Shown one piece after another: positions 1 through 5,387 of a DNA stretch of 6,941 nt. Source of the stretch: Propionibacteriaceae bacterium (GTDB lineage Bacteria; Actinomycetota; Actinomycetes; Propionibacteriales; Propionibacteriaceae); contig JAITSW010000162.1 of the NCBI GenBank assembly GCA_031287505.1, positions 1 to 6,941 on the forward strand, given 5' to 3'. The translations under genes and the position numbers were made by a program. Each line of letters starts with the position of its first letter. Within the stretch, counting starts at the first letter, position 1. Below the pieces are notes generated by a model. It made no database searches. It saw nothing but the letters and a program-made list of their open reading frames with translations, and was not told the DNA's origin.

Positions 1-534
1 ATTGACCTGGAGCAGGTGGTCGTCGACGGTGCCTTGGCCGGCCAGGTTGAAATACGGATGCGCGGTGAGATTGACCACCGTGGGTGCGTCGGTGGTGGCG
101 CAATAGGTAACTTGAGCGCCGCCGGGGAGCAGCTTGAAGGCGGCTTGGATGTGCAGCGTCCCGGGAAATCCCTGATCGCCGTCGGGGCTGATGTGCCGCA
201 GCACGACTTCGGTGTCGGTGGCGGAAACGACATCCCAAATCACCTCGGAGATTCCGCCGCTGCCGCCGTGCAGGGTATTTGGGGGTTCGTTCGCGTCTAG
301 CCGGTAGCGGGTGCCGTCCAGTTCAAAAGCGGCTCGCCCGATGCGGTTCGCATAACGTCCGACGGTAGCCGAAAGGTAGGTGTTCACCGTAGTGTCTTTA
401 TCAGGGCGCGAGAGCACGATGGAGCGCCAAGAATCGCCAACCTTTACTTCGAAACGATAGAGGGTTGCGCCCAAAGGCGCGATTTCGATTGCCGCAGATT
501 CGCCAGCCAACCTGATGATGTCGTTGTTACCCAC
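1..534 (-). CDS. galM: Aldose 1-epimerase (galactose mutarotase), N-terminal part, cut by left edge
   Basis: The enzyme interconverts the alpha and beta anomers of galactose and other aldoses in the cytoplasm, feeding the Leloir pathway. Reading the minus strand from a GTG at 534 gives 178 codons open to the window edge, about half of a usual protein of 300-350 residues. Family motifs appear in order: GRYANRIGRAAFELDGTRYRL-like segment at residues 59-79, LHGG at 88-91, the SPDGDQGFPG stretch at 116-125, and NLTAHPYFNLAG at 155-166. His89 and His159 match the two conserved active-site histidines of GalM; the catalytic Glu and Asp would lie beyond the edge. The GTG start is chosen because GAAAGGA stands 6 bases upstream of it. 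It follows the tetR gene on the same strand after 224 bp and could be partly read through from it, but nothing links it functionally to the efflux genes. Family assignment is firm; sugar preference is not visible. Confidence 0.93.
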   Translation of the reverse strand, partial: MGNNDIIRLAGESAAIEIAPLGATLYRFEVKVGDSWRSIVLSRPDKDTTVNTYLSATVGRYANRIGRAAFELDGTRYRLDANEPPNTLHGGSGGISEVIWDVVSATDTEVVLRHISPDGDQGFPGTLHIQAAFKLLPGGAQVTYCATTDAPTVVNLTAHPYFNLAGQGTVDDHLLQVN

Positions 535-540
535 AACTGG

Positions 541-547
541 TCCTTTC
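541..547 (-). promoter_or_regulatory. Ribosome binding site of galM-like gene
   Basis: On the minus strand the bases read GAAAGGA, 6 bases before the GTG at 534-532. This purine-rich site decides the start, since no ATG lies near it in frame. Confidence 0.7.
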
Positions 548-555
548 GCCAGTCT

Positions 556-576
556 CAAATCCTAGCCCCGGATTTG
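556..576. promoter_or_regulatory. Perfect 7-7-7 inverted repeat in the galM leader
   Basis: CAAATCC (556-562) and GGATTTG (570-576) are perfect inverted arms around a 7-base centre TAGCCCC. The element lies 8 bases upstream of the galM ribosome binding site. It could be a 21-bp operator, or an RNA hairpin next to the binding site; it has no T-tract on the galM (minus) side, so it is not a typical terminator. Function is inferred from position only. Confidence 0.35.
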
Positions 577-615
577 GGTAAACACCGCGAAGATGGGGGC
601 ACGGTAAGACAGCGG

Positions 616-636
616 GCGAAACGAGTTATCGCAAGA
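616..636. repeat. Short repeat, copy C (diverged)
   Basis: The segment reads GCGAAACGAGTTATCGCAAG then A. It shares the pattern CGRAA-N4-TTWTCGCAAG with copies B (686-706) and A (762-782) and is itself a near-palindrome (GCGAAA/TATCGC arms, one mismatch). The similarity to the other copies fades after the CAAGATG at its right end. Confidence 0.5.
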
Positions 637-686
637 TGCTGTTGCCGGTGTCGTGATGGCAAACGCCGAGCAGCCGACTCCCCTGC

Positions 687-716
687 GGAATGGGTTTTCG
701 CAAGATGTCGATGTAG
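687..716. repeat. Short repeat, copy B (30 bp, 28/30 identical to copy A)
   Basis: This 30-bp block matches 763-792 with two substitutions, at an offset of 76 bp. Read on the minus strand it encodes YIDILRKPIP, a close echo of the last residues of the TetR protein (YIDILRKLIS), but in another reading frame and beyond the stop codon. It looks like a duplicated 3' end of the regulator gene, or a small interspersed repeat that the gene's end has captured. Confidence 0.75.
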
Positions 717-758
717 CTGAAAACCGCCAAATCGGAAACAGCAGCCCCGGTCGAAATT

Positions 759-1448
759 CTACGAAATGAGTTTTCGCAAGATGTCGATGTAGGTGCCCAA
801 AATCTTTTGGACAGTCGGCCAATCTGGTAGGGCGGTTTCTTGGGCGCAGAGGTCGCTTTGGGGATGGGGGAATGCGTCTTGTGCGGTGCCCGGGGTGTCC
901 GCCGATTCAAAGGCTTTGCGGACGGTGAATTTGAGCATGCCGATTGAGGTGTTCACCAAGACGTGCGCGGTGTCTTGGCGTTCCCCGTCATTTGCGAAAA
1001 GGGTAGTCAGAGCCAGCCGGGTGTTGACCGTGGCTTCTAGCCGGTTTTCCAGATGTGCCACGCGATCGAAAACCCGCTCCATCAGGTGCGGATTATCAAG
1101 CATGACTTTGCGCCTACGGCTAAAACTCGAGCCGGGAACGATGGATCCCGAGCCAAACTCCCAAATGAATTTGACCACCTCGAGCACCGGGTCGGCTAGC
1201 GGGGTGGTGCTTTGCGAGAACTCGGAAAGCAGTTCGCCGGTTGCGGTGCCGCAGATGCCGATGATGGCGTCGTCTTTAGACTCGAAATAATTAAAAAAAG
1301 TCCGCACCGACACATTCGCGGAGTCGGCGATTTTCTGCACTGTGACGGTTTCCGGGCCCTGTTGCAGGGCAAGATCAAGCGCGGTGGTATGCAAAGCGAT
1401 TAGCGTCTGTTGTTTTTTGCGTTCTCGCAAAGACTGTTCGGCTGACAC
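759..1448 (-). CDS. TetR/AcrR-family transcriptional repressor, divergent to the RND pump
   Basis: A 229-residue one-component regulator that probably represses the divergent RND pump gene and itself. Residues 6-58 form the TetR DNA-binding domain: a basic first helix (RERKKQQTLIALHTTALDLA), then VTVQKIADSANVSVRTFFNYFESKDDAI at 35-62, with the hallmark SVRTFFNYF recognition helix. The remainder, about 65-229, is the variable all-helical ligand and dimer domain; its ligand cannot be read from sequence. The open frame runs on upstream to 1619, but that would overlap the pump gene and the control region, and those residues lack TetR character. GTG at 1448 is preferred because it starts a normal-length N-terminus. 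No ribosome binding site precedes it, and a -10-like AATACT sits 6 bases upstream, so the mRNA may be leaderless. Its last codons are part of a repeat found again downstream. Family is certain, target is inferred from divergence and nearby palindromes. Confidence 0.92.
   Translation of the reverse strand: MSAEQSLRERKKQQTLIALHTTALDLALQQGPETVTVQKIADSANVSVRTFFNYFESKDDAIIGICGTATGELLSEFSQSTTPLADPVLEVVKFIWEFGSGSIVPGSSFSRRRKVMLDNPHLMERVFDRVAHLENRLEATVNTRLALTTLFANDGERQDTAHVLVNTSIGMLKFTVRKAFESADTPGTAQDAFPHPQSDLCAQETALPDWPTVQKILGTYIDILRKLIS
763..792. repeat. Short repeat, copy A, inside the last codons of tetR
   Basis: This is the coding copy of the 30-bp repeat; it encodes the final residues YIDILRKLI of the TetR protein. 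Its core contains CGAAA-TGAGT-TTTCG (762-776), a dyad with perfect 5-bp arms. The same CGAAA...CGCAAG layout recurs at 1462-1484 beside the divergent promoter. Confidence 0.75.
1416..1431. promoter_or_regulatory. Perfect 6-4-6 dyad in the first codons of tetR
   Basis: TTTGCG (1416-1421) and CGCAAA (1426-1431) are perfect inverted arms around TTCT. The half-site CGCAA/TTGCG is the same as in the intergenic operator, 56 bp away centre to centre, so this may be an auxiliary repressor site. It also encodes part of the basic helix 1, so coding constraint could explain it. Confidence 0.3.
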
Positions 1449-1454
1449 GGTATG

Positions 1455-1483
1455 AGTATTTCGAAACTCAGGTTTTTGCGCAA
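1455..1483 (-). promoter_or_regulatory. Candidate tetR promoter (leaderless)
   Basis: On the minus strand TTGCGC (1483-1478) and AATACT (1460-1455) are separated by exactly 17 bases, giving -35 (3/6) and -10 (4/6) matches. The expected transcription start, about 7 bases on, falls at or next to the GTG start at 1448. The -35 lies inside the left TTGCGCAA palindrome, so a protein bound there would block it. Confidence 0.4.
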
Positions 1484-1505
1484 GTGAAAAAGTGCACTTG
1501 CGCAA
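1476..1505. promoter_or_regulatory. Probable TetR operator: two TTGCGCAA palindromes, 22 bp apart
   Basis: The arms TTGCGCAAGTG (1476-1486) and CACTTGCGCAA (1495-1505) are perfect 11-bp inverted repeats around an 8-bp centre. Each arm carries the self-complementary octamer TTGCGCAA (1476-1483 and 1498-1505), centred two helical turns apart. A smaller palindrome AAGTGCACTT (1490-1499) lies between. Position between divergent regulator and target, symmetry and length fit a TetR operator, possibly bound by two dimers. The left octamer overlaps the proposed tetR -35; the right one lies just upstream of, or at, the pump promoter. Confidence 0.7.
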
Positions 1506-1512
1506 TATTGGC

Positions 1513-1521
1513 TGGTATGTG
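1513..1521 (+). promoter_or_regulatory. Candidate extended -10 element for the RND gene
   Basis: TGGTATGTG fits the TGn-extended -10 pattern (TATGTG against TATAAT, weak). It begins 8 bases after the operator and would place the transcript start near 1528, leaving a leader of about 60 bases before the ATG at 1587. An alternative is TTGCGC at 1498-1503 as -35 with GACACT at 1521-1526 as -10 (17-bp spacing). Neither is strong. Confidence 0.25.
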
Positions 1522-1575
1522 ACACTGTTTCGCGTGCGGGCAAGCGGGAGGTCTGGCTGCGCGCGACTGGAAGTT

Positions 1576-1583
1576 AGGAAGAG
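1576..1583 (+). promoter_or_regulatory. Ribosome binding site of the RND gene
   Basis: AGGAAGAG precedes the ATG at 1587, with the AGGA core 7 bases upstream. This supports the chosen start. Confidence 0.7.
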
Positions 1584-1586
1584 AAA

Positions 1587-4500
1587 ATGCATCGGTTTAC
1601 ACACCTGAGTCTGGGGCACCGTACGGTAGTCGCGCTTTTGGCGTTACTGGCCGTGGTGTTGGGAGTCTTTTCCGCCACCACCCTCAAGCAGGAAATGATG
1701 CCGTCGATGGATTTGCCGCAAGGCGCGGTCGTGGCGGTGTATCCGGGCGCTAGCCCAGAGGTGGTTGAGGCCGAGGTGGCCAAGCCGATAGAGGCGGCGA
1801 TTCAGGGTGTGGCCGGCGTGACGCAGGTCACCTCGACCAGCGCTTCCAACGTGGCGACCATTTCGATGACGTGGGATTACGGCGACGATGCCGGCGAGAT
1901 GGTCAACCAGTTAAACACCGCGGTGGATTCCATCTCGTCCTCGCTTCCGTCCAGTGTCACCACCCGCGTCATCACCGGCGGCCTCGATGATATGCCGGTG
2001 CTCATGCTGGCGGTCTCTTCGGCAGAAGACCTCACCACCTTGAGCAAGAACATGGACGACATCGCCGTCCCCGATCTAAAAGGCATCGAAGGCGTGCGCG
2101 ACGTCACCGTCAGCGGCGAAGAGGGCAAAGAGATTTCGATCGTCCTAGACCAAGGCAAAGTCCAAGACAAGGGCGTGGACCAGACGATCATCTCGTCGAT
2201 GTACCTGGCGAACGGGATGGCTATTCCGGCCGGGACGATCCGCAGCGAAAATGGAAACTTCGACGTTACCGTGGGGAATTCGTTCGCGTCCGTCAAAGAA
2301 ATTGAAGACCTCCTCATCCAGACGGCTGACGATCCGGTGCGCCTGGGAGATATCGCTGAAATCAAGGAAATCACCTCGCAGGCCACCGGCATTTCACGGG
2401 TCAACGGACGTCCTTCCCTGACAATAGCGGTTACCAAGACGCTGGACGGCAATACCGTGGCGGTTGCGCATGCCGTCAAAGAGCATCTGGCCATCCTGGA
2501 GCAAACCCTTGGCTCTGACACCCAGTTCAAGATTATTTTCGACCAGTCGCCCTTCATCGAGGATTCGATCCGCGACCTCTCCGTCGAGGGCGGCATAGGC
2601 TTGGTGATGGCAGTGGTCGTCATCATGCTCTTCCTCTGGTCCTGGCGGCCGACGGTGATCACCGCAATCTCCATTCCGCTTTCGCTGCTGATCGCGCTGG
2701 CTGGTCTTTGGATCGGCGGCGACACGCTAAACATCCTCACCCTCGGCGCGATGACTGTTGCCATCGGACGGGTGGTGGACGACTCCATCGTAATTATCGA
2801 GAACATCAAGCGGCATCAGGCCATGGGGCACGTGGGCCGGGGCTATATCGTCTCGGCTGTGAAAGAGGTGGCCGGGGCAGTGACCTCATCCACGCTCACC
2901 ACGGTGGCGGTCTTTCTGCCGATGGGTTTGGTTTCGGGCCAGGTGGGCGAGTTGTTCCGCCCATTTGCCATGACGGTGGCCATCGCGCTGCTGGCGTCCC
3001 TGGCGGTTTCCATGACGGTGATCCCGGTGCTGGCATCGTGGTTTATGCGGGCCAAGGGGGCCGTGAGGGTGCTCGCCGATGACGCTCCAACTGACGCCGA
3101 AGCATCAGATACCGCATCTAAGGAGATGGCTTCGGCAGTTCCGGAAACCAACTTGCGCTCCAATCTGATGCAGCGCATTTACGTCCCGGCATTAAACTGG
3201 ACGCTGGCACACAAAGCCATCACACTGCTCATTGCGGCGGGGCTATTTGCTGGAACGTTGGCGCTGGTGCCGAATCTGAAGACCGACTTCATCGGCGACA
3301 TGGGCAGCGACATCGTCCAGGTCTCTTTGAAACTCCCAAGCGGGACTGGTTTGGAAAAGGCCGATGCCGCCGCTGGCGAAGTCGAGAAGTTGCTGGCCCA
3401 AGAAGACGGCATTGACGCTTACCAAACCAGCGTTGGCGGTGGTTCGGGCTCCATGATGGCAATGATGATGGGTGGTTCGTCAGCCTCAAACTCGGTTTCC
3501 ATCACGATTTCGATGCGGGACGGCGTGAAGTCCGCGCCCATGGTGGAACGCCTCCGCCGGGAATTGGAGGCTCGTCCGGTGCTTGGCACCGCCAAGGTCG
3601 GCGCCGGGGCCAGCGCCGGCGCGGGTAGCAACGTGGTGGTCTATGTGGAAAGCAACGACCCTGAAAAACTTGAAGCGGGCTCGCAGGCCGTCTCAAAAAT
3701 GCTGGCGGGGGTCGACGGCTTGGTGAATGTAAGTTCCGACCTAGATGATGAGCAGTCGATGATCAAGCTCAACGTCGAAGAGGAAAAAGCGGCCAAGAAG
3801 GGGTACACCAAGGCGACTATCGGCCAGGCGCTGCAGCGTGCGATCCGGGGACAGCAAATCGGCACCATGGTGAAAGGCGATTCCACCCTCGACGTGTATT
3901 TGAAGTCGCAAACCCCGGTGGACGACGTCGGCGAACTCGAGAATGTGCTCCTGCCGGTGACGCAGCAGATGACGATGCAGGCGCGTTTGGACGCGGCTGA
4001 CAAGGTTTCGAAGAAGGCCGATGCCTTTGCAGACGATGCCAAGGCCGATGCGAAGAGCGCTTACAACAAGCAGATCAAGGCCATGAAAAAGGCCAAGACG
4101 ACTGCGAATAAGCAGGTGAAGAAGCTAAAGAAGCAGCTTTCGGCGGCGCAGGCGAAGCTCAACACCCTCGCCGGCCAGTTGGGGGCAGCTATGTCTCGGC
4201 CAGCTGACCAGACCAATCCGGGGGCGTCTATCGCATCGGTTGCGCTGAGCCAGCAGGTAATCGCGCAAGGGCAAATGGTTGCCGGGCTTTCCCAAGGTGT
4301 GATGCAGGCTTCGGCGGGTATTGCGCAAATCGACCAGCAGTTATCTGCCGCGCAAAAGCAATGGGATTCGTCGATGGAATCCCAAGACAAACAGGCCGAA
4401 CTGACCCAAGAGGGCAAGGACGCGCAGAAGGTGAAGGCAAAGCCGATCAAGGTGTCTGCGGTAGCGGATATCGAGGTTGTGGAAGCTCCGGCCAAGATTT

Positions 4501-5264
4501 CGCGTGTGAGCGGTTCTCGGGCTGCCACCATCACGGCGGTAATGGAATCTGCCGACCTGAGCAGCGTAAACGCCGCGGTGGCCCAGGGTTTGGACGATCT
4601 TGATTTGGCTGACGGTGTGACGGTTCGCATTGGCGGCGTTTCCGAGCAGCAGAGTAGCGCTTTTAGGGATCTGGGTTTGGCGATGCTGGTGGCTATCGGG
4701 GTGGTTTACCTGATTATGGTGGCGACCTTTGGCTCGTTGTTGCAGCCGGTGATTCTGTTGGTCTCGATTCCATTTGCGGCGACCGGGGCTTTGGGGCTCT
4801 CGCTGCTCACCGATACCGCGTTGGGTGTTCCCTCCATGATCGGCTTGTTGATGCTGATCGGCATTGTGGTGACGAACGCCATCGTGCTTATCGATCTGAT
4901 CAACCAGTATCGCAAACGCGGCGAGCCGGTGGACATCTCGGTGCGCCATGGTGCGGCCCTGCGGGTGCGCCCGATTGTGATGACGGCCTTGGCCACTATT
5001 TTCGCGCTGCTCCCGATGGGTTTGGGGCTTACCGGCGGCTCGGTCTTTATCTCCAAGCCCCTGGCTATCGTGGTGATGGGCGGTCTGATTTCGTCAACCC
5101 TGCTCACCCTCTTCTTGGTTCCGGTGCTCTATGACATTTTGGAGAAATTCCGCGAAAGGCTCTCTGGGGGTAGGGAAGCCCGTCGTGCTAAAAAGGCCGT
5201 CGAAGAAATCGCCGGCCAGGATGTGGTTCCCGCCCAGCCGCCAACTGGGCAAGAATCCTCCTAA
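1587..5264 (+). CDS. RND-family efflux permease (HAE-1/SwrC-like, Gram-positive type) with coiled-coil insertion
   Basis: A 1225-residue proton-driven exporter of the plasma membrane, with its large loops outside the cell. Order: TM1 (about 12-33); first porter half (35-330); TM2-TM6 (about 334-485); acidic Ala/Ser/Thr-rich linker (490-525); TM7 (540-561); second porter half (562-1030) interrupted by a helical insertion (about 795-950); TM8-TM12 (about 1037-1190); a charged tail. Proton-relay residues are visible in VVDD (Asp398, Asp399, like AcrB Asp407/408), Arg1126 (like AcrB Arg971) and Thr1133 (like Thr978). AcrB Lys940 is replaced by Thr1096 in GIVVTNAIVLID, a form I recall from Gram-positive SwrC/YerP-type pumps. 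No membrane-fusion protein or TolC partner is nearby. A Met-rich loop lies at 622-628. It is divergent from the TetR gene and is its probable target. Length exceeds the usual 1020-1060 by about the size of the insertion. Substrate unknown; drugs, lipids or surfactants are typical for the family. Confidence 0.95.
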   Translation: MHRFTHLSLGHRTVVALLALLAVVLGVFSATTLKQEMMPSMDLPQGAVVAVYPGASPEVVEAEVAKPIEAAIQGVAGVTQVTSTSASNVATISMTWDYGDDAGEMVNQLNTAVDSISSSLPSSVTTRVITGGLDDMPVLMLAVSSAEDLTTLSKNMDDIAVPDLKGIEGVRDVTVSGEEGKEISIVLDQGKVQDKGVDQTIISSMYLANGMAIPAGTIRSENGNFDVTVGNSFASVKEIEDLLIQTADDPVRLGDIAEIKEITSQATGISRVNGRPSLTIAVTKTLDGNTVAVAHAVKEHLAILEQTLGSDTQFKIIFDQSPFIEDSIRDLSVEGGIGLVMAVVVIMLFLWSWRPTVITAISIPLSLLIALAGLWIGGDTLNILTLGAMTVAIGRVVDDSIVIIENIKRHQAMGHVGRGYIVSAVKEVAGAVTSSTLTTVAVFLPMGLVSGQVGELFRPFAMTVAIALLASLAVSMTVIPVLASWFMRAKGAVRVLADDAPTDAEASDTASKEMASAVPETNLRSNLMQRIYVPALNWTLAHKAITLLIAAGLFAGTLALVPNLKTDFIGDMGSDIVQVSLKLPSGTGLEKADAAAGEVEKLLAQEDGIDAYQTSVGGGSGSMMAMMMGGSSASNSVSITISMRDGVKSAPMVERLRRELEARPVLGTAKVGAGASAGAGSNVVVYVESNDPEKLEAGSQAVSKMLAGVDGLVNVSSDLDDEQSMIKLNVEEEKAAKKGYTKATIGQALQRAIRGQQIGTMVKGDSTLDVYLKSQTPVDDVGELENVLLPVTQQMTMQARLDAADKVSKKADAFADDAKADAKSAYNKQIKAMKKAKTTANKQVKKLKKQLSAAQAKLNTLAGQLGAAMSRPADQTNPGASIASVALSQQVIAQGQMVAGLSQGVMQASAGIAQIDQQLSAAQKQWDSSMESQDKQAELTQEGKDAQKVKAKPIKVSAVADIEVVEAPAKISRVSGSRAATITAVMESADLSSVNAAVAQGLDDLDLADGVTVRIGGVSEQQSSAFRDLGLAMLVAIGVVYLIMVATFGSLLQPVILLVSIPFAATGALGLSLLTDTALGVPSMIGLLMLIGIVVTNAIVLIDLINQYRKRGEPVDISVRHGAALRVRPIVMTALATIFALLPMGLGLTGGSVFISKPLAIVVMGGLISSTLLTLFLVPVLYDILEKFRERLSGGREARRAKKAVEEIAGQDVVPAQPPTGQESS
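3969..4436 (+). other. Encodes helical hairpin (coiled-coil) insertion in the RND docking region
   Basis: Residues about 795-950 of the pump have no counterpart in AcrB at this place, which lies between the strand ending in ENVLLPVT and the strand VSAVADIEVVEAP. Helix 1 (797-869) is Ala/Lys-rich, with 16 lysines between 806 and 857. A turn with two prolines and glycine (SRPADQTNPGAS, 870-881) follows. Helix 2 (882-947) is Gln/Ala-rich and nearly neutral. Two antiparallel helices of roughly 65-70 residues would span close to 10 nm. The fold is inferred from composition and breaks, not modelled. Confidence 0.7.
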
Positions 5265-5334
5265 CGCGCACCGGCTAAAACCGCGCTGGGCAATTGGAGT
5301 TCTGGGGGAAACAGGAGAACAATAAAAGGCTGTG

Positions 5335-5351
5335 CCCGCATCATTTGCGGG
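5335..5351. promoter_or_regulatory. Small hairpin between the RND and MFS genes
   Basis: CCCGCA (5335-5340) and TGCGGG (5346-5351) form a 6-bp perfect stem with a 5-base loop, TCATT. No T-run follows, so it is a poor intrinsic terminator; transcription from the pump may continue into the MFS gene. It begins 71 bases after the pump stop and ends 36 bases before the MFS start. The rest of this 123-bp gap shows only a weak promoter-like pair (TTGGAG 5294-5299, AACAAT 5318-5323, 18-bp spacing). Confidence 0.4.
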
Positions 5352-5373
5352 AAGACTGGTAAGCGCAAATAGC

Positions 5374-5385
5374 AAAGGCGGGGGG
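5374..5385 (+). promoter_or_regulatory. Ribosome binding region of the MFS gene
   Basis: AAAGGCGGGGGG lies upstream of three possible in-frame starts: GTG 5388, ATG 5391 and ATG 5397. The purine block suits any of them, with AAAGG 9 bases from the GTG and the G-run 5 bases from ATG 5391, so the exact start is not settled. Confidence 0.5.
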
Positions 5386-5387
5386 CT

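Noticed and set aside
16..300. Plus-strand frame of 94 codons at the left edge
   Set aside because: It is antisense to the galM-like gene, whose conserved motifs are unmistakable on the minus strand.
616..792. CRISPR array
   Set aside because: There are only three copies, with diverged ends and a coding copy; the unit is not a uniform direct repeat with regular spacers, and no cas gene is present.
793..1290. Plus-strand frame of 165 codons opposite tetR
   Set aside because: Shadow of the TetR coding sequence; no ribosome binding site and no domain.
1449..1619. Upstream extension of the TetR frame (57 more residues, start at 1619)
   Set aside because: It would overlap the pump's start and ribosome binding site and the operator, adds residues ahead of a normal TetR N-terminus, and shows no family character.
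1877..2809. Long minus-strand frame of 310 codons opposite the RND gene
   Set aside because: It lies wholly antisense to clear RND coding sequence; its Ser/Thr/Arg-rich translation is the usual shadow of GC-rich codons.
5335..5351. Intrinsic terminator after the RND gene
   Set aside because: The 6-bp stem has no following T-run in either direction, so it cannot be called a terminator.
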